A stretch of DNA of 64,000 bases from Capronia americana (lineage: Eukaryota; Ascomycota; Eurotiomycetes; Chaetothyriales; Herpotrichiellaceae). How positions within the stretch are numbered: the first letter of the stretch is position 1; the number at the start of each line of letters is the position of its first letter. Position numbers and translations under genes: made by a program. This document shows, in pieces, positions 30,501 to 41,111 of this stretch. Below the pieces are notes generated by a model that was given only the letters and a program-made list of their open reading frames with translations, ran no database searches and was not told the origin of the DNA. The stretch lies in NCBI GenBank assembly GCA_016110215.1, contig JADWQD010000003.1, positions 62,001 through 126,000 of the forward strand. The letters are read 5' to 3'.

Positions 30501-32471
30501 ATGCCTTCCAGCATGGCACGACCTCGTCCCCAGCCTAGGCCGGTGTTCAAACGAGTCCAATTAAAACAGAACAGGTCTCTGGCCTTTGAGCCCTTTCAAA
30601 CTCTGATAGAGCAGTTCTATATCCATGAAGGTCGGCCCCTGAAATGGATTATGGAACACATGAAGAAGGAACATGAGTTCAATTTATCGTAAGTTCCGCC
30701 GCCCCCTGAGACATAATGTGCCCACACACTGACCCTATCGACCAGCGTCAAGCAGTACAAAAGCCAACTGAAAAATTGGGGACTGAGGCACAAGCTCACC
30801 CAGCGTGACGCTGCCTTCATCCTGAGGCTGCTGAACCAAGCGAGGACGGACGGACAGCAGGAAGTCGTGATCTTCTCGGGCCAACCTCGACGGCGAGAGG
30901 ACATCGTCAAGTACGTCCAGAGAAATGAAAAGCTTGTCGACGAGGACCACCTGCTCTCCTGCATCTCGGACAACGACGAAACCCCTCATTACATCCGGCT
31001 GCAAACACTCGAGGTTGAGTCCGGGCCGCCGACGACTCCGCAACTGCCACTCACTCCGCCATCAGCGAGTCCGTCCGGTTCTGTCCACTCTCAGCTTGCT
31101 TATAGGCAGGTTTCTCCAATGCGGGTCCCAATACCATCACCCGAATACACCCCTCGAAATTCAGGAGAATGGACGAATCCAATAGCCGAGCCCGCGCCAT
31201 CATCAGGAGGGAGGTATCGTGGTGACACTCTGCCTGCGCATTTCGGCCATCTGTACACTCAGCCGCACTCAGCGGCACCGAATCAGCCAGCAATGCCCAA
31301 CATCATGGGTCCATTCAGGCCGAGGCAGGCAGCCGTGCCATCTGGGTGGTGCCAATCCTGGGACGACAGCGACCTCAGCAGGCAGTGGCCTGCGGACTTC
31401 ACACACGCCGCTCTGTCTGTGACACCGGCGGTTGTGGAACAGCTCGGTGATGTCGACCTCGACATTTACCGGTTTGGTGACCACACCCACAGTCCACAAC
31501 TCAATGACGGGACCCTCTCGGCATACTTTGTCATGTACTCTCTGTACTGGTTGATCTGTGCCGGACAGGAGAGCCCCATCTTCCAAGAGAAGGGCGAGTA
31601 CTACTTGAACAGTGCTTTGTTCTCGTTCTTGTGCATGCTCACCAACGCACATTCACCAGCGGAAGACTGCCTCGGCGCTCTCAGCATCGTCACCGTCTTG
31701 TTCGACTGCTATGGCCAATGGCGGAGGCTCTCTGACCTGCTCAAGAGGTGTGACGACTTGACCAAGAAGCACTTTGGCTTGGACAACCCCTTGACAATGA
31801 CGATTGCGTTCATGAGAAACATGCTTATCGGGCCAGACTGTCCTCCACACGACATTCCACGACTTGCGCAAATTGTGGTCGACATGCATGTGTGCTTTTC
31901 GAACTCACCCAAGCCAGCCCTCACGGCCCGGTATAACTTGGCCTGGGCGATGCTGGAGAATGAGCTGAAGAAGGAAGTGCGCACTGCCGAGAACTTCGAG
32001 CCTGCCCAAAGGGAATTGGCGGAGCTTACGCGGGAGTGCGCTCGCCACTTCGGTGATGATCGCATTGAGACCATTATGGCAGCGGCGACCCTGGCTAGGG
32101 CCACATTCTATTGTGGTGATGCCGAAGGAGCTGAGAAGATCATCGTGCAGTCCGTCTTGCCTAGAGTACGGCGGAACTTTGTTGACAGCCACCCTTACGT
32201 CTGGGAGGCGAAGCATCGACATGCCTTCTTTCTGTTCCGGCTTGCCGAGAAGGAGAGCGGTCCGAGCAAGAGTGTCCACCTGCAGCTCGGCGAGCAAGTT
32301 CTGCGAGAGGTGGTTCCAGAACGTTATCGCGTGCTAGGTGAAAAGAATCCGAAATCGGAACATTCGCTCCAGCTGCTAAGAGCCATACTGAAAGCCCAGG
32401 GCAAAATGTACGAGGCAGAAACACTGTCAGAATGGTGTGAGCGAGAACTGTCTCAGTATGGAGTTCCCTGA
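30501..32471 (+). CDS. Clr5-domain protein with helical/TPR-like C-terminus
   Basis: About 637 aa in two exons (30501-30688 and 30746-32471) across a 57-nt intron. The N-terminal domain AFEPFQTLIEQFYIHEGRPL, then KWIMEHMKKEHEFNLS-VKQYKSQLKNWGLRHK, is a clear Clr5 domain; the intron lies inside it and splicing restores FNLSVKQYK. Residues of about 145-230 are Pro/Ser-rich and probably disordered. The remainder (about 290-637) is helical, with repeats resembling TPR-type arrays (YLNSALFSFLCMLTNAH, TMTIAFMRNML, ETIMAAATLARATFYCG). The domain is named after fission yeast Clr5, a silencing factor, but most filamentous-fungal members are uncharacterised, probably nuclear proteins. A second in-frame ATG four codons downstream (30513) could be the start instead. 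Confidence 0.88.
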
Positions 32472-32547
32472 GGGTCGGTACACTCACCATCGAATCTTCA
32501 CCAGCCCGCAACACAGTGGATCTGAGACGCCCTGATGCCCGTTCAGC

Positions 32548-33320
32548 TCAGGGTCGACTATAAGCGGATGGTCTTCGATGAGAACTGGCGAACCCATATC
32601 CGCCATTGGTTCCGTACGAGGGATCATTGTTCCAGCCGTACGAGCCGTTGTTGCCATACTCGCTCGACACACTCGAGACGGATATTGTCCGGCTGATCGC
32701 GCCACCGTCGATTGGCGACATTGCATCGGACTCACGCCTCGACTGGACCCGAGAAACGCTCTCGTAATTGGACACCGGAGAACTGCTGCTCGAGCTATAC
32801 CGCTGCGACAAAGGAGGTCTTGTCGTCGTCGGCACTATGAGGGGAGCCACAGTCGTCGCGTGGTGTGCATCATCCCGGCCCCGACAAGCTCGCTTGCGCT
32901 CTTGATGGATACGGCTTCCTGAATATGCTGTTCCTGTGAGTTGGCGAGCAAGCGCCCGAGGGATGGAACTTACGCAACCGCCTGTTGTAGTCTTCACTTC
33001 TACGCCATCTGGACGTGTCATCTCTGAGTGATGCTATTATCGACTATGAGATGGTAAGGGACTGCGATCCAACGAGCTTTCCAGACCTACCCGTGACGGC
33101 TTTTGTACACTTTCAATGATGTACTTGTCGGCTTTCTGTGTGCGGTCAGCTGGATACTCCGGGTCTTGGAAGACAGCGAGCATACACGACTGTCCAGGAC
33201 CTTGGCATCATGACCAAGATAATGTGGTAGGTCTGCCTCCAGGACCTCTCTCAACACGCCCTCCTTCGGAATTTCCAAGATGTACTGCGGCATATCTACT
33301 CGGACAGGGATGTTGTTCAC
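32548..33320 (-). CDS. hypothetical protein, basic with Ser/Tyr/Gly-rich tail; 5' end unresolved
   Basis: Three exons can be chained: 33320-33091, 33023-32974 and 32933-32548, with introns of 67 and 40 nt. The chain gives ...IPVRVDMPQYILEIPKEGVLREVLEADLPHYLG..., then TSTSLKVYKSRHG-DDTSRWRRSEDYNRRLR-TAYSGSRIHQERKR, and a tail rich in Ser, Tyr and Gly (NNGSYGWNNDPSYGTNGGYG). All joints keep the frame, which supports a real gene. The frame is open upstream to a TAG near 33370 without an ATG, so the first exon lies further upstream and was not found, or the protein starts at the internal MPQYIL (about 33296). No family recognised; an IPVRVD...Y.IEIP...LPHYLG pattern may be conserved in other ascomycetes. 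Confidence 0.5.
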
Positions 33321-33370
33321 CCTTATGTCAAGTGGGGTTGCAAGGATTTGGATCAGAAGTTGAAGGCGGA

Positions 33371-34509
33371 GGAGCGGCTATGCATGAAATCCTCAGGACG
33401 GGATGATCATCGGTGGCAAAAAAGGAAGACAAGAGGTTGAACCGTGGGGTATCCTGGGCTCAAATATCAGAGCTGAAAGCCTGTGCGAAGAGCAACGGGT
33501 GCTGGCACGGCGGCCATGGTGGGAGCTTCGAGCTCAACCCAGCGAAAGCGGGGTACACCGACAGCTGCTGGTCAGTTGTCTTTCGAGCCGAAGAGCCTCA
33601 GTCGACAGAAGGCGATCGCGACCGGTGTGAGTCTCGACCATATCGGCGCGCGCTGGGCTGGATGCCACGTATTTCGTGATGCAAGCCATCCTGCCTTATC
33701 GGCCAATATCGAGACGAACGGCTCGTGAAGGGGAGACGGACGGTCGCTAGCTCTTGGAGCTCGACCATTGTCGACACGGCTGAGTGGGCCGCGAGCTCGT
33801 GGCTTGCAGCTCGCTTGCTGCAGGGCTCGTCGACATCCGGAGCACATGATTTTGAGGGAGGATCTCCGGGCTGAGATTGAATTTCCCAGCAACGAAAACC
33901 AGGGAAAGGAGGACGTGCGGCAAGCGTGAGTTTGAGGGCGGTCGACTGCAGCGCCGGCAACGATTACAGAACACAGAGCGCTGGTTCGAAGCCAACAGCA
34001 CGGCAGGAGCAATGAGGGAGAGAGACAGGACGGCAAAAGGCAGCTTCGGCTGCGCATGACCGTGGCACCGTCCTCCTGGTCTGGTTACGAACGAGCAAAT
34101 CGTTCGCCCTCTTTCAGCATGAATAAGCCATTCTTCCGACCTTGCTCGTGCTTGGGAACGACGGAAATAGAGCTTCGACCATAGACAGGTGCTGGCAGAG
34201 CTATCTGATGCAGCTAGACATAACCGATTTACACGAACTTCTACTGCGCTTCCCGTAAAGTCCACGAAAGCCAGGACTGTCCTGTTGGCAAAGTCAGCGA
34301 ATACTTCTCTCCTGAATGCCACATAGGAAAATCAAGGACTGTCTCCCATGCCAGCGTGTATCCGATGGATGGTCGTCAGAACAAGGCGCAACTCACGTGC
34401 CCCAGACCGTGCAAGCCTTATGACGAGGCTGCAGTGGCGAAATTGCCAAAGATAAGAGCTTTACCTGATATTCTGTCCTGGTCCTGTGTCGATGCTTCGA
34501 CAGCCAGCA
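33371..34509. other. intergenic stretch, may hold a missed first exon
   Basis: The unresolved 5' exon of the hypothetical gene at 32548-33320 should lie here on the minus strand. ORFs otherwise lack motifs. Confidence 0.4.
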
Positions 34510-35524
34510 TCAGGTGCGTTGTTCGTACAACAAGTTCTGCAAGGGTAAATGGTTAGGAAGACCTCTCGCCGGAGTGTGGGATATGCGAGGAAACCGACCG
34601 TCAATTTCTATCGCGAAACTCATGGGCAGATCATCGAACTCGGACACATCCTTGCCATAACACCGCCCATCTTGATCACGCACTGCGACACGCAGGCCCA
34701 CATTCTTCCTGTAGTCGGTCCACATAATGTTCTTGTCCGCGCCGATAGTCGGACAACTTGTAGGTGACGTCCTGTCCATCTGGAGCCCCGTCCTTTGCTC
34801 CTGCTGCCACAGCTCCACGGCGCGATCCTGGAGCCACTGTTTCCAAACCCTCATGACACCTTGACCGGATCGGACAATGTGCACATTGCTCAAAAACACG
34901 CCTCGATGCGGTCCGAGTCGGACGAGGCTTGCATATGCGCAGAACTGACCGAAGAGCTCATCAGCATCAAGGTTGAAGATGTGAGTCACCTTTTTGGTGC
35001 CGCCATCACCTCCGTTCGCGTAGAGCGGTGTTGTCGTGTTTGACGAAGACGACTGGGAGTTTGGCACTGCGCCGGCAATGCGGCGTGCTGGCATCGAAGC
35101 TTGAACGCTAGGTCGTTCGGGTCTGAATCGCGAGTATAAGCCGCCTAGCTTTGCGAATCTCCCTTCTTCACCGTCGCAGTCTTCATAGAGGCTCCCCTGG
35201 CCCTCATGCTTTGAGCTGAGACCATCGGTGCCCAGGTAGGTGCAAAACAAGTACGGATCGCTGTATCTTTTGCTTGGATGATATGCTTCTAGGATGAGTT
35301 TATAGTCCGGCAGTGCTGCGGCAAGTAGTAACCGGAAATGTAGGATGCGCAGGATGATGGAATGGAAGCGGCGCGACACTACCACGATCGGAAGCAGTGA
35401 CTGCGTCTCGAATCCTGAGAGTATAGAGACGAGGATCTACCGAGTCAGCGCAGTTCCGGTGGTCCCTCAAGTGCCAGCCTACCTCATTGGGGAGACTATA
35501 CAAACAAAGAGCATCAGCAGCCAT
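34510..35524 (-). CDS. F-box domain protein
   Basis: About 322 aa in two exons (35524-35483 and 35436-34510) across a 46-nt intron. The first exon encodes only MAADALCLYSLPNE; joined to ILVSILSGFETQSLLPIVVVSRRFHSIILRIL it forms a complete F-box (residues 9-47: L-P-N-E-I-L...S.L......V...RF). The rest (LILEAYHPSKRYSDPYLFCTY, HIFNLDADELFGQFCAYASL, FAIEIDGRFPRI) is a fungal F-box-associated region with no named domain that I recognise; a Ser-rich linker lies in the middle. F-box proteins usually link substrates to SCF ubiquitin ligases through Skp1; this target is unknown. The first exon is easily missed because the second exon has its own in-frame GTG/ATG codons. Confidence 0.8.
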
Positions 35525-36134
35525 GGTCACGGACGAGCGCGATCGAGCCCATTTGGCGTTGTTCAGACAAAAGGACGTCGTCTCAATGGCCTGGTGAGAC
35601 TGATTTCATCGAGCTGTTGTGGTAGAGATACAATGGTCGCCTGAGAGCGACGGACCCTTGGGCTCAGCTCATCATAACAGACAGACACAAGGAGATGAGT
35701 GTATAGTAATAATAATGTCAGGCGATGCCGCCATGGACCGAACTCGGAGCAACACCACGATCAGCATGGTGATTAGGCTTCCCGATCCCGATAAGGCCCT
35801 TGACGTAATGCACCAGGCGATTTCCAATGGAGGGGCTCGCAGGTGACCCGGCGATGAAGAGTGGTCTCCAACACCACCAACGTTTCACTACTGGCCATAG
35901 AAGTCGTCGATGGACTCGAATTCCTGCAGGGTGGTATCCCACCGTGAGTGAGGCATCGCTCTGACTGCTCGATGAAGAGCGAGGAAAACTGGCGGGAAAC
36001 CCTGGTTTGCCCTTCCCCACAATTCTCCCCGAGACCCTTCATGGTGACATCGGGCGTATAAGAGGGTGAGGACTTCCAGCTGTACTTCCAGTGCAGGAAA
36101 CCAGCAACAGAAGACGGAAGGCAGGGTGACGAAA
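35525..36134. other. divergent promoter region between the F-box gene and gal7
   Basis: 610 bp between two start codons; an ATAATAATAATG run occurs near 35706-35716. No further gene seen. Confidence 0.5.
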
Positions 36135-37349
36135 ATGCCAGACAAAATCTTGGACGATATTTCGCACCGCCGATACAACCCTCTGCGTGGAAGCTGGATC
36201 CTGGTATCTCCTCATCGAACCAAGAGACCATGGCAAGGACAACAAGAAAGCCCCGGTGTCATTGACCTGCCTGAGTACGATCCCAAGTGCTATCTCTGCC
36301 CGGGCAATACGAGGGCTTCAGGCGATGCCAATCCCAAGTATGACAAGACCTTTGTTTTCGTCAACGACTATAGCGCCGTCAAGGAATCGCAGGAGGACTA
36401 TGCGTCTCCAGACGAACCCGGAAGCCTGCCAGGTCTGCTGTTGCAAGCTGAGCCCGTCAAGGGCAAATGCTATGTCTTGACCTTCAGTGCCGCCCACAAC
36501 GTTACGCTGGCCGACATGGCTCCTGTCGAGATCCTGCCGATTATCCAGACGTGGACAGAAATTTTCACTGCGCACCTGTCTCCCAAGTCACCTCTGGCGC
36601 TGCTAGCAAAGCCAACTCATCTGCCTCCATCGAACCCTCACGCAGATGTAGGACAACCCCACGAACAGTATCGGTGGATGCAAATATTCGAGAACAAGGG
36701 CGCTGCCATGGGCTGCTCGAATCCACATCCACACGGCCAGATATGGACCACCACGTCAATGCCAGAAGAGCCTCGAATCGAACTGGAGCAATTGCGGAAG
36801 TACAACCGTCAACAAGGCGGGGGCCACATGCTGGTAGACTATGCCCGACTAGAGCGAGAGAAGAAGGAAAGGGTGGTCTTTCAGAACGAGACGTTCTTGG
36901 TCATCTGTCCCTGGTGGGCAACTTGGCCCTTCGAAACCATGATTCTGCCAGTCAAGCACATTCGCTCTCTGATCGACTTGAGGGGGCAAGAGCAGGAGGA
37001 CTTGGCCGAGGCGATTGCAGAAACCACCAGAAGATATGACAACCTCTTTGAGACAAGCTTCCCGTACAGCATGGGGATTCACCAAGCGCCGCTGGATGGA
37101 ACTGACGAGGAAATCGAATGCTCAAGCCTTCACCTGCATTTCTATCCCCCGCTACTGAGAAGTGCGACTGTGAGGAAATTCCTGGTCGGCTACGAGATGC
37201 TCGGGGAGCCTCAAAGAGACATCACGCCCGAACAAGCCACCGTCCGCTTACAAAGTTGTGGCGGAGAGCTGTACAGGAAGAAGCTCACCAAGTCCGAGGG
37301 ACACCAGGTCACGAACCCGCCTGCGCCTGACAAGCCAACTGTCGGCTAA
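36135..37349 (+). CDS. gal7: galactose-1-phosphate uridylyltransferase (Gal7)
   Basis: Single-exon protein of 404 aa, starting MPDKILDDISHRRYNPL at 36135; an upstream in-frame GTG extension lacks an ATG. It catalyses UMP transfer between UDP-glucose and galactose-1-phosphate in the cytosolic Leloir pathway. Family marks: RGSWILVSPHRTKRPWQGQ, zinc-site KCYLCPGN near residue 53, catalytic SNPHPHGQIW near 195 (HPH motif with the UMP-accepting His), ICPWWATWPFETMILP, and the C-terminal LHLHFYPPLLRS. Length matches fungal enzymes (about 370-400). No other galactose-pathway gene is next to it, as is usual outside budding yeasts. Confidence 0.96.
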   Translation: MPDKILDDISHRRYNPLRGSWILVSPHRTKRPWQGQQESPGVIDLPEYDPKCYLCPGNTRASGDANPKYDKTFVFVNDYSAVKESQEDYASPDEPGSLPGLLLQAEPVKGKCYVLTFSAAHNVTLADMAPVEILPIIQTWTEIFTAHLSPKSPLALLAKPTHLPPSNPHADVGQPHEQYRWMQIFENKGAAMGCSNPHPHGQIWTTTSMPEEPRIELEQLRKYNRQQGGGHMLVDYARLEREKKERVVFQNETFLVICPWWATWPFETMILPVKHIRSLIDLRGQEQEDLAEAIAETTRRYDNLFETSFPYSMGIHQAPLDGTDEEIECSSLHLHFYPPLLRSATVRKFLVGYEMLGEPQRDITPEQATVRLQSCGGELYRKKLTKSEGHQVTNPPAPDKPTVG

Positions 37350-37376
37350 GGCCCGTGACATTATGTTGCTGTCTCT

Positions 37377-37876
37377 TCATCTGACATAGAACCCATATTG
37401 AGCTATGCTCCAGCCGGTCCCAATCAATGCTACAGCAACTGGAGCTAGCCACGGTCCGGATGGTCGACACGTCTTATACACAAATGCTTCAAGACCGAAA
37501 TGAACGAGACCGATGACATTGGTCAAAGCCTGCATTTGGTACCATGCCGGCTCGTTGATGTGGTATGCCGCAAACAGTCTCACTATTCCGACTGCCGTCG
37601 TCCAAGTGCCAAAAGTCCTCGACGAGAGAGGCGTAGCTGGCGAGGCGATTGCTGGATTGGCTTTGTCCTTGACCTGGCTCGATGAGAGGCGACCGGGGTA
37701 TAGGCGCTGAGTGTACGACATGGTGAAGTAACATTGGATGGCATTGCCAATGGCAGTGACGCCAACCTGAATACAAGGGTTAGGCAGGGCGCTTTGGGAA
37801 TACTGAGGGCAGAGTCACTCACGAATAAAATGTAAAGTGGGAGGTATCCCTCAGATTGGGGCAGCAGAGACGCCAT
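37377..37876 (-). CDS. erg28: ergosterol biosynthetic protein Erg28
   Basis: About 147 aa in two exons (37876-37823 and 37766-37377) across a 56-nt intron. The first exon encodes MASLLPQSEGYLPLYILF; splicing gives YILF-VGVTAIGNAIQCYFT, followed by RTFGTWTTAVGIVRLFAAYH, NEPAWYQMQALTNVIGLVHF and WLAPVAVALIGTGWSIAQYGF. Four hydrophobic segments and size match Erg28. In yeast it is an ER-membrane scaffold tethering C-4 demethylation enzymes (Erg25-Erg26-Erg27). Its stop is only 27 bp from the gal7 stop (convergent). It is divergent from the ketoreductase gene with 269 bp between start codons. Confidence 0.95.
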
Positions 37877-37923
37877 TGTCGGATTGCAAAAGTTGTGTTC
37901 AGGACAGCCTCTTTGCGCACTTA

Positions 37924-37928
37924 ATTGG
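37924..37928 (-). promoter_or_regulatory. CCAAT box in the erg28-ketoreductase promoter
   Basis: ATTGG on the plus strand (CCAAT on the minus strand), 48 bp upstream of the erg28 ATG. The HAP/CBC complex binds CCAAT and acts on ergosterol genes in aspergilli; its role here is inference. Confidence 0.3.
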
Positions 37929-38145
37929 CCAGGGTAGCGTCAGAAGCTGTTTGCATTTGTTTGAGGCTTTCGAAATAGTCTGCTTGAATCAATCGATCCT
38001 TTACCGCAGTTAGATAAATATTTGTTGACGCGGAGGGCGGATCCCCAACTCCTTTCCCGCATCGTACCATAATCTGCAACTGCAGCACCGAGCTGGGTTC
38101 CCGAACTGTCCAATACGCCAGAAATTGCTGCAACTGGACGCGGCA

Positions 38146-39214
38146 ATGAGCATGACTTCGACAATTGACATGGGGCCTCTGGGCCAGCAGAGTTTACTGT
38201 CAACACTACTGATTGGCGTTGGCACACTCACGCTCGCGACTGTCGTGTTTACGACGGCGAGAGTGCTGCTGAGCACCTTCATCTTGCCTGGAAGATCTGT
38301 AAGCCTGAACCAAGGCAGCTACCAAAGAACGCATGCTAAGATGCGCTCAACAGCTCTCCTCGTTCGGCCCCAAGGGCTCATGGGCAGTCATCACGGGCGC
38401 ATCAGACGGGATTGGAAAGGAATACGCTCTACAACTGGCGAAGAAGGGCTTCAACTTAGTCCTAGTATCCCGGACGGCGTCGAAACTCGAGTCCTTATCC
38501 TCCCAGATCCAGACTTCCTTCCCTCATGTCTCGGTGGAGACACTAGCCATGGACTTCTCGCAGAACCTTGACAAAGACTACGCTTCTCTGGCGTCTCTAG
38601 TTCGGGAAAAGAAGGTGGCTATCCTGATCAACAACGTGGGCCAAAGCCACAGCATTCCCGTCCCATTCAGCGAGACGCCCTTGTCCGAGATAACAAGCAT
38701 AATCAACATCAACTGCCTGGGGACGCTGCGGGCGACGCAGACGGTGCTCCCAAGCATGCTCCCACAAAAGAAGGGATTGATCTTGACTATGGGATCATTT
38801 GGTGGACTGACACCCACGCCCCTATTAGCAACATACTCCGGATCCAAAGCATTCTTGCAGCAATGGTCCAATGCCCTTGCTTCCGAGCTGGCACCGAGTG
38901 GAATTGAAGTCTTCTTCGTCCACTCCTATCTCGTCACCTCCTCTATGTCGAAGATCCGCCGAGCAAACTGGCAAGTTCCGACAGAGAAGGCTTTCGTGAA
39001 GTCTACTCTAGCAAAAATCGGTCGAAGAGGAGGCAGTATCGGCTACCCATACAGTGGCAGTCCTTACTGGAGCCATGCCCTGGTTGCGGCACTGATAACA
39101 GGTGTGCTTGGCCCGATGAACAGCATCCTCCTCGGGATCAACAGGAGTATGCACGTAGACATCCGGAGGAGAGCACTACGAAAGGCAGAGAGGGATGCGC
39201 AGAAGAGCAAATAG
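38146..39214 (+). CDS. very-long-chain 3-oxoacyl-CoA reductase (Ifa38/KAR)
   Basis: About 337 aa in two exons (38146-38298 and 38354-39214) with a 55-nt intron. The first exon encodes an N-terminal membrane helix ([21 protein letters not shown]); the second has the SDR fold: [16 protein letters not shown] (near residues 65-80), NNVGQSH, and catalytic YSGSK (near 212-216). The C-terminus is basic and ends AQKSK, close to a dilysine ER signal. In the family this enzyme reduces 3-ketoacyl-CoA in the ER fatty-acid elongation cycle for sphingolipid very-long-chain acids. The start at 38146 (MSMTST) gives the usual length. It shares its promoter region with erg28. Confidence 0.93.
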
Positions 39215-39593
39215 GCACCAAACCTACCGTGCGTTTCTTGAGATTCATAGCTATGCAGCAGATCCTGGTGCTTCAGCCACGTATTAGGCGGCAGCTGTTG
39301 CTTTCTCGTTAAGCAGAATATGACGAGATTTCCTGTAAATGCCATTCTTCAGAACCATACATTTGCACTGGCACAATGTCGCCCTCAGGCTTCACTTTTC
39401 ATTCACAGCCTCGCCAAACTGTGGAGAAGCAACACGCGATGTCCACCCCGCGCCGAATTGGCTTTTGCTCCTTTACACACTCGAACTCTGCGAAGCTCAC
39501 TCTCATAGTGGCATGAAAGGCTGACGCGGACTGTCTTCAGGTTGTAAACTGCCATGCTACGATCAGCTTCCTCAACTAAGGGACCACAAGTCT
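39215..39593. other. intergenic between tandem genes
   Basis: 379 bp, no gene seen; promoter of the ankyrin protein. Confidence 0.55.
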
Positions 39594-40615
39594 ATGGCAA
39601 CCCGAGTTGACCTGTCGCTACGGCAGGCTATCCTGCTGAATGACATTGCCTTGGTCGAGAGGATTCTGAGGAACAACCCGTCGTATCTGCACAATCCAGA
39701 CTATGCTGACAAGAGCAACACCTCGTTGCATCTAGCTGCCCAATATGGCTTGGAAGAGATTGCCGTAGGTGGGCATCACGAAGAGGTGTTGTTTCACGAG
39801 GCTGATCTTTGACTCAGGAGTTTCTGATATCACTCGGTCATGATTGTACTCGACCAGTGAAAGACTGGATCTATAGCAACACGCACAATAATCTGGGCAT
39901 CTCGATCAACACAGACGGGCAAACGCCTCTTCATCTAGCTGCAGCTCATTCACAAGCCGAACTTGTCGCCCTGTTCTGCAGGGAGTTTCCGCAGACGGTC
40001 ACTCGAAAAGACCGGAAGGGCCAAACTCCTCTCCACCTCGCCTCGTCCTCACAGGTCGTGCCCAAGCCGAACTTCAGGAACGTTGTCAGCAATGGTTCTA
40101 CGAGGCCTGCAGCTCAGTCGCCAGAGGACAATAGTACGATCGAGACATTGCTGGCCCACGGTGCAGATGTGAACGCGAAAGACGAGCAAGGAAACACGCC
40201 TCTCCACAATGCCACTGCCTGGGGGAATTTAAAGGCTGTGCGGGCCCTGATTCAGGCGGGCGCTGACCCCATGAGTAAGAACAAAGCCGGGTGGACGCCG
40301 CAGTTTTACAGCATTACCGTACAGGCCGAAGTCTACTACCGCAACCTGGTCGCAGAGTGGGAGAAGAGGAGAGCGGAGGACAAGATTCGGGCAGATGAAA
40401 GAAGAGGTAAAGGAGGCGGCTCGGTTAGATTGGTTCCACAGGACGACGAGAGTGATGGCGAGGCGATGGCGGGCAGGACATCGAGGACAGAGAGCAGCCG
40501 AGAAAGAAGCACGACGAGAAGTCCGCTGCCTGGCGCTGGCGCTGGCACTTCGGCGAGTCAGAGTGATGCGGGCTTGGGCATTAGTGTCGGCAGCTACGTG
40601 GACGCCTGGAAATGA
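39594..40615 (+). CDS. ankyrin-repeat protein
   Basis: About 322 aa in two exons (39594-39764 and 39818-40615) across a 53-nt intron; splicing gives YGLEEIA-EFLISLGHD. Four to five ankyrin repeats are visible: SLRQAILLNDIALVERIL, NTSLHLAAQYGLEEIA, DGQTPLHLAAAHSQAELVAL, KGQTPLHLASSS, and DEQGNTPLHNATAWGNLKAV followed by AGWTPQFYSITVQAEVYY. After residue 240 comes a charged helix (WEKRRAEDKIRADERR) and a low-complexity Ser/Thr/Gly tail. The repeats mediate protein binding; the partner is unknown. A conserved fungal protein of this shape exists, as I recall, but has no assigned role. The start at MATRVDLSL fits the first repeat. Confidence 0.85.
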
Positions 40616-41111
40616 TTCTACTCGGTGCGGCGGACGCAGACTCGATATCCCTAGCAATACCTAGCATGAAGCGTTGAGTTGAACAAGGCCTGGGTCGGCG
40701 TTCACAGTGGGGACGATAGCTGACAACATGTGCTCGTCTCCCCGCCTGTGGATGATCAATCGATAAAGACAAAACCCGGACCCCCAGACCCGCCCAAACC
40801 GCCCGGCGACACCACCAGCAGCCATCCTCTCGTGCCCTTCTATTCCCACGCTCTTACCTCCGACGCTCGCTCTCTGTCCCTCCTAGTCCCTCGTTTCTGC
40901 CTGTTTCCTGTTCGAATCTCAGCACTTCTCGACGGCGAACTTGTACTTCTCGCTCGCTGTCGCCCTGTAACCTACGAAACAAGTCCCAGACTCCGGGGGC
41001 CTTTTGAACTCTACTCCGGCCTACGACCCTGACTCTCACACTGATTAACGTCGAGACAGCCCAGTCCCACTCCTATCAGCGGCGCATCCACTCAGCCGCA
41101 GCTGGACTGCG
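40616..41111. other. intergenic between tandem genes
   Basis: Pyrimidine-rich (CT) promoter-like stretch before the AMMECR1 gene, typical of filamentous fungi. No gene seen. Confidence 0.55.
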
